Below are positions 25,377 through 32,021 of a stretch of DNA of 32,021 nucleotides, piece by piece (the stretch's first letter is position 1; each line of letters starts with the position of its first letter). The notes below the pieces were generated by a model. That model had not been told where the DNA came from. It saw nothing but the letters and a program-made list of their open reading frames with translations, and searched no databases. The DNA comes from Fidelibacterota bacterium. GTDB lineage: Bacteria; Fidelibacterota; UBA8477; JABMPR01. The stretch lies in the NCBI GenBank assembly GCA_013202495.1, contig JABMQQ010000171.1, forward strand, positions 1-32,021. The letters are read 5' to 3'. The position numbers and the translations under genes are program-made.

Positions 25377-26528
25377 ATGAAGGTAAATAATAAGTCCATT
25401 TTAGTTCTACTGATACTGCTTGCCGGGTTGTTGCATGCATCACAAATAGATCAAATTATTGAAATCGATGATGCAGCAGAATCCTGGGTTTCAAAAGATG
25501 GACGACCATTGTACTTCACTTCAAGTAGTTCACAGTATGTGATTGATAATCAGACTGTTAGAAGAATGCCTGCCTATGATCATAATGCCGGTATTAGTCT
25601 ATCACCAAATGGGGAATATCGTCTTTTTTCGCTACTTCAGGATCTAGGGGAAATGAAAAACAACAAACGTTATTCAGATTATTTTGTGCTAAATGATCAC
25701 TCCGAATTGCTCTATGCAGTAAATCGAGGCTCTGATTCTGATCTCAAGCCCCTGGTAGCTGCCCTATCTGATAATGGAATACTCGCACTCGTAGATCCAG
25801 TAAAAGCCCTGATCTATTTCTATGAATCTGGAAACCTCACCGCTGAGGGACAGCTATATGAGGATGATGGCGAGATGAGTATGGAGCGAAATGTTCTCAT
25901 GCAGTGGGTAGGGGATCAATGCTATATTTTGCTGGAGCGCCCAGGTTTTAATGGTGGCAGTGCAGGAAAATCCCTTTTTATTAGGATAAATAGCGATGGT
26001 CGTGGGCAAATAACCTCCTATCTGCCATTCACATATTTGCAGAAATTGGTATTTCAAAATCAACGCTTTTTTGTGAGCGGATATGACTACTCCGCTACTG
26101 ATAAAGAAATGAAACCCATGATTGCTGAACTCAGAGGTGATGGGAAGATGCTTTGGAATAATGAGAATTTTGGCCATGAGCTAAAGGTATCCGCCAACGG
26201 ACAATATCTTGCCGTGCTCAGTAGCCATGAATTTATACAATTGTTCGATCTAAGTTCAAAAAGAGTCGAAAAAATTCGATTTGACAATAATAATAGAGTC
26301 TGTTTAGGTCTGTCTGTAAATAATCGGGGCCAGGTTGCAGTGATTCGTGTTGCAGCAGATTTCTTCGCAAAAAGAAACACCCATTTCTCGCAAATCTTTT
26401 TTCCCCAATCAAAAGAGAACACAGATGTTCAAATCGATCCTCGTTTTCCAAAGTTGTTTAAAATTCAAAATGACGGTGATCGATTTTTCATAGGAACCAA
26501 CTATGAATGGCTAGAGATAAGCCAGTAA
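25377..26528 (+). CDS. Exported propeller-like protein of unknown function (paralogue A)
   Basis: A 383-residue protein with signal peptide MKVNNKSILVLLILLAGLLHA. ATG 25377 is chosen because AAGGA lies about 5 nt upstream; an in-frame TTG at 25356 would add seven charged residues before the signal peptide. No named domain is recognised. The sequence alternates hydrophobic strands with repeated phrases such as GISLSPNGEYRLFS, AALSDNGILALVD, LKVSANGQYLAVLSS and LSVNNRGQVAVI, which look like blades of a WD40/YVTN-type beta-propeller. Its layout resembles the protein at 28674-29864, suggesting an ancient duplication. It probably belongs to the same transcription unit as cassette 2. The next gene may start at TAATG, overlapping its stop codon. 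Confidence 0.75.
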   Translation: MKVNNKSILVLLILLAGLLHASQIDQIIEIDDAAESWVSKDGRPLYFTSSSSQYVIDNQTVRRMPAYDHNAGISLSPNGEYRLFSLLQDLGEMKNNKRYSDYFVLNDHSELLYAVNRGSDSDLKPLVAALSDNGILALVDPVKALIYFYESGNLTAEGQLYEDDGEMSMERNVLMQWVGDQCYILLERPGFNGGSAGKSLFIRINSDGRGQITSYLPFTYLQKLVFQNQRFFVSGYDYSATDKEMKPMIAELRGDGKMLWNNENFGHELKVSANGQYLAVLSSHEFIQLFDLSSKRVEKIRFDNNNRVCLGLSVNNRGQVAVIRVAADFFAKRNTHFSQIFFPQSKENTDVQIDPRFPKLFKIQNDGDRFFIGTNYEWLEISQ

Positions 26529-28669
26529 TGCCCCTTAAACTCATCCTTTTTCTTTTACCTCTGGGCTTGCTGGCTCAGATAAACAACTTCCCCTGGCCCA
26601 TGGCGCCTATGGATCAACAGCATCGCATCTCTGCGACCTTTGATGAATGTCGTGAAGACCGGGATCATTTTCACAATGGCACTGATATGCCTTTAGCTCC
26701 TGGTGAGAATGCCCTGAGCATTATGGCCGGTACGGTTTCTGGTATTGGGTCTGACTGGATCAGAGTTGAGGATTTTGCCTATGTCCATGTCATCCCTTTG
26801 GCAGGGCTTCAAGTGGGAAACACAGTGGCGCAGGGAGCTGTGGTTGGGCACACGGACAGTTATGCCCACATTCATCTAAATTATGGAGGTGGCGCCAGCG
26901 GACACCCCACCGGTAATCCACTTTTACCTGGGAAAATCACTCCTTTTGTAGATCCCTATCATCCAAGATCTCCAATAATTCAATTTGTGAGAGATGGCAC
27001 ATCAACTGCTTTCCCAGGTCCAACACTCAGTGGACAGGTTGACATCATTGCACAGGCTGCTGATACCACTGATCTCTTATCCACCATCGATATGAACAAT
27101 GGGATTTATACTATAGGGTGGGCATTGCACTCGTCGGATACCTCTGAAGTGTTACGAGGGCCTCATTTTTGGTTTGAAGCTGATCAACTATATTCAAATT
27201 CGAATATAAATCGAGTTTATGCTCCTGGATCCTCCACCAGTATCTATCGATACGTCGTTACTAACCGAATCACTTCAAACGATTATCTCGATTGTAATCT
27301 TTACGAGCCAGGTCCCTATGTCATATCTGTGATGAGTTCTGATACCCGCGACAATTGGGATACGACCTATGTCCGAGTACAACTCAGCGATGTTGATCTA
27401 CTACCACCGGGACAGCCAAACTTTACATATATCGGACCCAATGCAGATGGACATTTACAGTTGGAATGGGAAGCCCCTGATGATCCAGATCTGGGTGGTT
27501 ATGTCCTGGAATTCTCTTTTAATGGCACGACCTGGAGTTCAAATCATGGCCCAGATGTCCTCACATCAGATTTAACCAGTTTTACTGTTGAGGGATTTCC
27601 AGAAAACTCCTACATTCAATTTCGGATGAGAGCAGTGGATACTGCGCCAATACCAAATCATAGTCAATATTCCGATACTTATGGTGTCCGTTTAAATAGT
27701 GCCCAACCAACCATCCTTATTGTTGATGGTTTTGATCGGATTGATGGGTCATGGACCTCTATTCAGCATGATTTTGCAACCTACTATTCTGAGGCTATTG
27801 TGAATAGTGGCTCAGAAGCAGCCATAGCAACCGTGAGCAATGAATGGGTAACGGCCGCTCAAAATCTCGATGATTACTCCAATGTGTTCTGGTTTGTTGG
27901 TGATGATAGCAGGACCTCAGAATCATTTAGCACATCAGAGCAGAATGTTATCTCCGCTTATTTGTCGGGGGGAGGAAACTTTTTTGCGTCAGGTGCTGAA
28001 ATTGGCTATGATCTGAGTGCAGGTTCACCTGCTGATATACAATTTATGAATCAGGTACTCCACCTGAATTATGCTGGTGACAATGCCAATAGCACACATG
28101 TTGATGGTGTACCCAACCACTTCGAGGGGATTAGCTTTGATTATGGCAGCAGCCCCTATATCGAAGATTGGCCAGATTATTTTACACCCAGCTCCGGGGG
28201 TGAGGTCGCACTGAGATACGGAAATGCTTTGACTGCAGCCATCAGTTACCGGGACGACAACTCAGCAACTTTTACCATGGGTCTGACCTTCGAAACCATT
28301 GATACAGAGACTCAGCGTGAAGACCTCATCGGCCGTGTACTGCAGTACTTTGCCAGAACAACCGACATCATAGACATTCAAATTCCTGGCCAAATGTCCA
28401 TATCTCGAGTGTATCCAAACCCATTTAATGCTTCCGTCAATATTGAGTGCCAATTGGATCAATATGCTGATGGTCGTATGCTCATTTACGATCTTCGAGG
28501 GGCTCTAATTGTAGACGAACAATTGGTGAATAATTCACCTGGTACTTATCATTGGACCTGGAATGCTGAAAATGAAACAGGACAAAGTGTACCAAGTGGT
28601 GCTTATTTTGTTCAGTTACTTCAAGGCGATATACGCAGTGTGACATATAAAGTGGTTTTACTGAAATAG
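26528..28669 (+). CDS. M23-peptidase-like, FN3 protein with T9SS sorting domain
   Basis: A 713-residue exported protein. Start 26528 gives signal peptide MPLKLILFLLPLGLLAQ and TAATG coupling to the previous gene; an in-frame ATG at 26507 adds seven residues and has a distant AGGAA, so the start is uncertain. The N-terminal domain (about 30-140) has the M23/lysostaphin zinc signature: HNGTD (H49, D53) and HIH (H114, H116), suggesting cell-wall peptide hydrolysis or a related binding role. An FN3-like domain follows (about 290-395). A Rossmann-like region (about 400-600, ILIVDGFDRIDGSW and LSGGGNFFASGAEIG) resembles the glutamine-amidotransferase-like fold seen in some secreted proteins. The last 90 residues are a canonical T9SS sorting domain (RVYPNPFNASVNIE, ending VTYKVVLLK). 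Confidence 0.82.
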   Translation: MPLKLILFLLPLGLLAQINNFPWPMAPMDQQHRISATFDECREDRDHFHNGTDMPLAPGENALSIMAGTVSGIGSDWIRVEDFAYVHVIPLAGLQVGNTVAQGAVVGHTDSYAHIHLNYGGGASGHPTGNPLLPGKITPFVDPYHPRSPIIQFVRDGTSTAFPGPTLSGQVDIIAQAADTTDLLSTIDMNNGIYTIGWALHSSDTSEVLRGPHFWFEADQLYSNSNINRVYAPGSSTSIYRYVVTNRITSNDYLDCNLYEPGPYVISVMSSDTRDNWDTTYVRVQLSDVDLLPPGQPNFTYIGPNADGHLQLEWEAPDDPDLGGYVLEFSFNGTTWSSNHGPDVLTSDLTSFTVEGFPENSYIQFRMRAVDTAPIPNHSQYSDTYGVRLNSAQPTILIVDGFDRIDGSWTSIQHDFATYYSEAIVNSGSEAAIATVSNEWVTAAQNLDDYSNVFWFVGDDSRTSESFSTSEQNVISAYLSGGGNFFASGAEIGYDLSAGSPADIQFMNQVLHLNYAGDNANSTHVDGVPNHFEGISFDYGSSPYIEDWPDYFTPSSGGEVALRYGNALTAAISYRDDNSATFTMGLTFETIDTETQREDLIGRVLQYFARTTDIIDIQIPGQMSISRVYPNPFNASVNIECQLDQYADGRMLIYDLRGALIVDEQLVNNSPGTYHWTWNAENETGQSVPSGAYFVQLLQGDIRSVTYKVVLLK

Positions 28670-28673
28670 GTGA

Positions 28674-29864
28674 GTGGTGAAAAATAAGTATCTAATATTA
28701 TTTTTAGGTTTACTGCAAATTGCCAGAGCTGATATCCTGCATATTGAGCCTTATGCGCAATGGACCTTCGATACCCCGCTGGAGCAGGTCATTTTCAGAT
28801 CAAGTACCAGTGGTTTCCCTATCATGTATACTGTGACAGAGAATCAAATCTCCTACTACGACAGTCTGGGTAACCATGTCATCCAAATTGGTCGCACATC
28901 AAATGATGTCTTCAAAATAAACCTGGATCTCTCAAGCTTTATGTTGATTCAAGAAAATGAATCAATCGAGGCCTCCAAGCCACAGCGACTTTACTCATTT
29001 CAGGTGTATGATTATCAAGGCAATCCAAAATACACATTGGTTCATGGTGTCCCCTTGGGTGGGGGAGAACTCAATTCAAGTCTGACCAATCATGGAAGTA
29101 TTCTGTTAAACCAGGAGGATCAACCCTGGATTCTTGAATTGAGCAATGAGGACACACTGCTCTATTTGGAGAATGTTGTACCTGGTGATCAGGAAAATTG
29201 TGAAATCAATCTTGTGATGGATAAATTGATCAACCGAAATGAATTCATCACGGCTTCATCTTGCATGACGCGTTCCCAGCCTGACTCGACTGCATCAATC
29301 GATATTCATCTATGGAATCATGACCAACTTTTGAGTGACCCTGTGCGTGTTCCAGGTAGACTTGTGGGACTTGAGGCCATGCCGGGTACAGATTATTACT
29401 TCCTGGAGATTCATGATGGTTTTGAGTCAAGCCTTACGCTATTTAACAGGGCTAGAATTATGGGGCAGTTCCCCTGGAAAACCTGGGAAATTAGCTCTCT
29501 GGGACGTGAAACAGCCTTTATCATTTCAGAAAAAGATTTGAATGTGGTTAATCTGGGAGATGGGACCCTCATTTCCAGTTATCATCCCATCGATATGTCC
29601 ACCATCAGCGATGCTGACTATCTGCCTCTCTGGGGTTTGTTTCTTTATATTCGTTATGAACCATTCTTCACAGAAGATGGTGTACAGGCTTACCGCAATT
29701 TCGAACTGGAAGGTGTGAGTAAAACCGGACAGATCGCCCACCGTAGCTCATTTGGGAGCTGGACATCTACATTACCAAAATTATCTCAAATTGGAAAAGA
29801 TCTATTTGCAATTCATATGCACAATGCTGTTCTTTTGTACCGTGTTGAATTGGAAAAGAAATAG
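28674..29864 (+). CDS. Exported propeller-like protein of unknown function (paralogue B)
   Basis: A 396-residue protein with signal peptide MVKNKYLILFLGLLQIARA. The start is one of two adjacent GTG codons (28674 or 28677), with AGGTGA just upstream, 4 bp after the previous stop. No named domain is recognised. The pattern of about 40-residue units with hydrophobic strands and turns (for example LTNHGSILLNQEDQPWILEL) suggests a beta-propeller. The region RLYSFQVYDYQGNPKYTLVHG lines up in layout with YSDYFVLNDHSELLYAVNRG of the protein at 25377-26528. The two therefore look like diverged paralogues on either side of the M23-like gene. The substrate and surface location are unknown. Confidence 0.72.
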   Translation: MVKNKYLILFLGLLQIARADILHIEPYAQWTFDTPLEQVIFRSSTSGFPIMYTVTENQISYYDSLGNHVIQIGRTSNDVFKINLDLSSFMLIQENESIEASKPQRLYSFQVYDYQGNPKYTLVHGVPLGGGELNSSLTNHGSILLNQEDQPWILELSNEDTLLYLENVVPGDQENCEINLVMDKLINRNEFITASSCMTRSQPDSTASIDIHLWNHDQLLSDPVRVPGRLVGLEAMPGTDYYFLEIHDGFESSLTLFNRARIMGQFPWKTWEISSLGRETAFIISEKDLNVVNLGDGTLISSYHPIDMSTISDADYLPLWGLFLYIRYEPFFTEDGVQAYRNFELEGVSKTGQIAHRSSFGSWTSTLPKLSQIGKDLFAIHMHNAVLLYRVELEKK

Positions 29865-29905
29865 GTTTTTTTCAGAATCAACTAAAACAAAATTAGGAGA
29901 GTAAC

Positions 29906-30964
29906 TTGAAAATAAAGTTTTTTTTATTATTGGTGCTAAGCATGGCAATTTTGAGCTGCAGTACCCAGCAGGAAACCATCGTTGAAGAAAAGTCATTTGG
30001 TCTTTCCAATGTGGAACAATTGACATTCAAAGGTGACAACGGGGAAGCATATTGGGGTCCCCAGGGCCAGCAGATTATCTTCCAGAGTAAACGTGATGGA
30101 AATGGTTGTGATAAAATCTACATCATGAATGCAGATGGCAGCGAACAACATATGGTAAGTCCTGAGCTTGGCGCAAATACTTGTTCCTATTTTAGCATGG
30201 AGAAGGATAGAATTATTTTTGCCTCTACCTTTGGTGTCGTAGACAGTTGTCCACCCAGACCCAAACCTCAGGGGAATAAATATCTCTGGCCACTTTTTCC
30301 CTATGATATCTATTCAGCCAATCCAGATGGATCTGATCTGGTACGAATCAGAGAAAATGCAGGCTATGATGCTGAGCCAACCGTTTCTTTTCTCACAGGT
30401 AAGGTGATTTTTACCTCTGAAATCGATGATGATCTAGAATTGTTCACTATGAATATGGATGGATCTGATGTTCAGAGAATCACCAATCACCTTGGTTATG
30501 ATGGTGGACCCTATTTTAGCCCCGATGCAAAAAAGATTGTCTGGCGCGCCTGGTATCCAGAAAATGCCGAAGACACCTTGCGTTGGCAGGAAAATATGTC
30601 TCTAGATCAGGTTGAGGCCGTGCCACTATCCATTTATACCATGGACGTAGATGGTCAGAATAAAGTACGATTGACCAACAATGGCGCCACCAACTGGGCT
30701 CCATCGTGGCATCCTGATGGTAAGCACGTGGTTTTCTCATCCAACATGGATGACTGGAATGAAGAAGCCGCTGCCTATGGTCATAACTTTGAGCTATATA
30801 TGGTGGCTATTGATGGCACAGGACTAAAACGCCTGACAAACAATACCTTCTTCGATAGTTTCCCCATGTTTAGCCCTGATGGAAAATTCATGGCTTTTGC
30901 TTCCAACCGAGATGCTGATAACCCTAGAGCGACTCACATTTTTAAAGCAGAGTGGAACGACTAA
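29906..30964 (+). CDS. TolB-like PD40 beta-propeller lipoprotein
   Basis: A 352-residue protein starting at TTG, chosen because AGGAGAG (29895-29901) is 4 nt upstream and no ATG fits. The N-terminus MKIKFFLLLVLSMAILSCST is a lipoprotein signal with probable lipidated C18. The remainder has PD40/WD40-like repeats as in TolB and Tricorn-type propellers: AYWGPQGQQIIFQSKRDG, GGPYFSPDAKKIVW, WAPSWHPDGKHVVFSSN and SFPMFSPDGKFMAFASNRD, each paired with a phrase such as IYIMNADGSEQ, LFTMNMDGSDVQRIT, IYTMDVDGQNKVRLT or LYMVAIDGTGLKRLT. It is shorter than TolB and lacks its N-terminal domain, so it is not TolB itself. It probably ends the cassette-2 transcription unit. Its role is unknown. Confidence 0.85.
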   Translation: MKIKFFLLLVLSMAILSCSTQQETIVEEKSFGLSNVEQLTFKGDNGEAYWGPQGQQIIFQSKRDGNGCDKIYIMNADGSEQHMVSPELGANTCSYFSMEKDRIIFASTFGVVDSCPPRPKPQGNKYLWPLFPYDIYSANPDGSDLVRIRENAGYDAEPTVSFLTGKVIFTSEIDDDLELFTMNMDGSDVQRITNHLGYDGGPYFSPDAKKIVWRAWYPENAEDTLRWQENMSLDQVEAVPLSIYTMDVDGQNKVRLTNNGATNWAPSWHPDGKHVVFSSNMDDWNEEAAAYGHNFELYMVAIDGTGLKRLTNNTFFDSFPMFSPDGKFMAFASNRDADNPRATHIFKAEWND

Positions 30965-30993
30965 CTAATTTATAGAGATATATTTTGTCAATT

Positions 30994-31036
30994 AAATGGT
31001 GTCTTGCTCAGTTTGCTGCAGTGAGACACCATTTTT
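30994..31036 (+). terminator. Intrinsic terminator after the lipoprotein gene
   Basis: AAATGGTGTC (30994-31003) pairs perfectly with GACACCATTT (31025-31034), a 10-bp stem with a 21-nt loop, and the 3' arm runs into a T-tract. It marks the end of the unit that begins with cassette 2. Confidence 0.85.
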
Positions 31037-31062
31037 ATATTCGATGAAATTCTCAGAACGAA

Positions 31063-31248
31063 ATGAATAAACTGCTACTCACATATTTACCCTACGGTGC
31101 CATTGATCTTTTACTTGGTATCGCCATAATCAGTGAATTTGTCAATAAGCGTTATGATCTGCTATGGGCAAATCTGCCAATTTTGATCTGGGGTTTGGTT
31201 TCACTTAATAAACAAGTCAGAAAAATGCAAGATGATCTGGTTGATTGA
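31063..31248 (+). CDS. Small membrane protein
   Basis: A 61-residue protein with two predicted membrane helices (about 5-27 and 33-49) and a basic C-terminal tail (NKQVRKMQDD). It has no clear Shine-Dalgarno site and no recognised family. Its end overlaps the next gene by 17 bp in another frame, suggesting translational coupling. The hydrophobic two-helix pattern and the tight arrangement argue for a real gene, but it could be spurious. Confidence 0.5.
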   Translation: MNKLLLTYLPYGAIDLLLGIAIISEFVNKRYDLLWANLPILIWGLVSLNKQVRKMQDDLVD

Positions 31249-31849
31249 AATCAGCATCATCCTGGTGACAGCCATTCTGGTGACCCACGCCAGGAATGTC
31301 TACAATTTGTCATTTGTGAAAGTTTTCTGGATATCAGGGATGATTTTAGGATTTCTCAGAGAATACGCACTCAGTGAAATCATGAAAATCTATAGTTATG
31401 GTGACTTCCACATCACCCTTTTTGGCTTACCACTCATTTATACTCTATTTTGGACCAACATCGCCTATATCGGGTTAACCTGGAGCAATAATTTTCTGGA
31501 CCATGAGTATTTGAAAGCCAAACCCTTTGATTATCACTTGCCCCTTATATTTCTAACCATGGTTTTAATCTCCTTTTTCTTTGAAGCGCTGCTCTCACAA
31601 TATGGTCTGCTCATCTGGAACCTTGACTCCAGTTCAAAATTATGGGGAAACACACCAATCCTGGCACCTTTTGCATATGGATGGACCTCAGTATTATTTA
31701 TAAAAAGTTTGAAATTACTTTCTAAAGAGCCTGAGCAAAATTGGCAAGTGCTTGTACTCAAGCTCAGTCTGGCTCAACCGTTGGTGGTTCTGATTCTCGC
31801 AGGTTTGTTGCTCTTATCAAACCTGGCTATTATTCTTGTTTTTTCCTGA
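31232..31849 (+). CDS. Polytopic membrane protein, possibly carotenoid-biosynthesis (DUF422)-like
   Basis: A 205-residue protein with about six hydrophobic segments (near 2-18, 27-43, 58-80, 102-122, 145-162, 172-204). Phrases such as MKIYSYGDFHITLFGLPL and the later GLLIWN with TPILAPFAYGW recall the Tyr/Gly/Pro-rich motifs of the CruF/DUF422 carotenoid hydratase family, but the match is loose and the protein is short. The start overlaps the small membrane-protein gene. There is no clear ribosome-binding site, consistent with coupling. The function is otherwise unrecognised. Confidence 0.65.
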   Translation: MIWLIEISIILVTAILVTHARNVYNLSFVKVFWISGMILGFLREYALSEIMKIYSYGDFHITLFGLPLIYTLFWTNIAYIGLTWSNNFLDHEYLKAKPFDYHLPLIFLTMVLISFFFEALLSQYGLLIWNLDSSSKLWGNTPILAPFAYGWTSVLFIKSLKLLSKEPEQNWQVLVLKLSLAQPLVVLILAGLLLLSNLAIILVFS

Positions 31850-31878
31850 TTGACAGAGGCTGGGAGGGGGATTACATT
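31850..31878 (+). promoter_or_regulatory. Candidate promoter of the tRNA-Leu gene
   Basis: TTGACA (31850-31855), a full -35 consensus, a 17-bp spacer, then TACATT (31873-31878), a 4/6 match to the -10. The start would be near 31885, about 47 bp before the mature tRNA 5' end. The -35 begins right after the stop codon of the membrane-protein gene. Confidence 0.55.
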
Positions 31879-31899
31879 AGCCCGCTTTTTCATGTCATG

Positions 31900-31923
31900 G
31901 CGAAGCTACAGTATGTAGCGAAG
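31900..31923 (+). repeat. Short dyad with flanking direct repeat before the tRNA
   Basis: GCTACA-GTA-TGTAGC (31905-31919) is a perfect 6-bp dyad, overlapped by two copies of GCGAAG (31900-31905 and 31918-31923). It lies in the tRNA leader, 8 bp before the tRNA 5' end. It may be a dispersed repeat or a processing hairpin. Confidence 0.4.
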
Positions 31924-31931
31924 TCAGAGAT

Positions 31932-32017
31932 GCCCGGGTGGCGGAATTGGTAGACGCGCTAGGTTCAGGTCCTAGTGTACTCTTTTGTACGTGCTGGTTC
32001 GACTCCAGTCTCGGGCA
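31932..32017 (+). tRNA. tRNA-Leu (anticodon CAG)
   Basis: An 86-nt class II tRNA. The acceptor stem pairs GCCCGGG (31932-31938) with CTCGGGC (32010-32016), with one G-T pair, and the discriminator is A (32017). The D-arm contains GGTAGACGC, a leucine-type sequence. The anticodon stem CTAGG/CCTAG encloses loop TTCAGGT with CAG at 31966-31968, so it reads CUG. A long variable arm (GTAC..GTAC) and a T-arm with TTCGACT follow. CCA is not encoded (the next bases are CTT), so it must be added after transcription. Confidence 0.95.
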
Positions 32018-32021
32018 CTTC

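Noticed and set aside
29906-30964. Annotating the propeller lipoprotein as TolB
   Set aside because: It has PD40 repeats like TolB but a lipoprotein signal, no TolB N-terminal domain, and no tol/pal neighbours.
31741-31953. 70-residue plus-strand frame running into the tRNA
   Set aside because: It overlaps the end of the membrane-protein gene, the tRNA promoter and the tRNA itself. No ribosome-binding site is seen.
1-32021. CRISPR array, integron or prophage
   Set aside because: There are no regularly spaced identical repeats, no integrase or phage structural genes, and no attachment-site duplication at the tRNA within the window.

Overview
The window looks like a chromosomal segment of a Gram-negative bacterium of the Fibrobacterota-Chlorobiota-Bacteroidota side of the tree, most plausibly a Marinimicrobia (SAR406)-type or related lineage (Calditrichota, Ignavibacteria and KSB1-like groups are alternatives). 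The reasons are C-terminal type IX secretion (T9SS) sorting domains with the YPNPFN signature, two PorV-like outer-membrane proteins, TonB-dependent receptors with an N-terminal carboxypeptidase-regulatory-like domain, Asp-rich calcium-loop surface proteins, and no encoded CCA on the tRNA. The assignment rests on protein style only.

Layout. 1-1776 is a complete-looking IS1182-type insertion sequence with a perfect 16-bp terminal inverted repeat; it lies 28 bp beyond the 3' end of a minus-strand gene (1805-3319) for a membrane protein that fuses a polyprenol/phytol-kinase-like half to a DUF92 (VTE6-like) half. Next, also on the minus strand, is a large FG-GAP repeat protein with a canonical T9SS sorting domain (3502-6345), ending in a UUCG-loop terminator. 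A 275-bp divergent region (6346-6620) holds a near-consensus sigma-70 promoter and two perfect dyads.

The core (6621-25324) is a tandem pair of three-gene cassettes, each [TonB-dependent receptor - very large secreted protein of about 1,590 residues - PorV-like protein of 346 residues], tightly spaced within each cassette. The first cassette ends in a terminator (16038-16087). The second has no terminator after its PorV gene and appears to run on into four further exported-protein genes: a propeller-like protein, an M23-peptidase/FN3 protein with a T9SS sorting domain, a second propeller-like protein, and a TolB-like propeller lipoprotein. This unit ends in a terminator at 30994-31036. The window closes with two small membrane-protein genes and a tRNA-Leu(CAG) gene with its own promoter.

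How it may work together (inference): each cassette could build a surface assembly in which the cognate PorV-like protein helps the giant CTD-bearing protein reach the surface, where it sits with its TonB-dependent receptor, in a way reminiscent of SusC plus a surface partner but with no SusD-like gene. The giant proteins carry a variant sorting domain (VVPNPY) unlike the canonical YPNPFN of the two T9SS cargos encoded without an adjacent PorV. The same Asp-rich, two-cysteine module occurs in both giant proteins and inside the second receptor's barrel. These correlations are the most unusual signal in the window.
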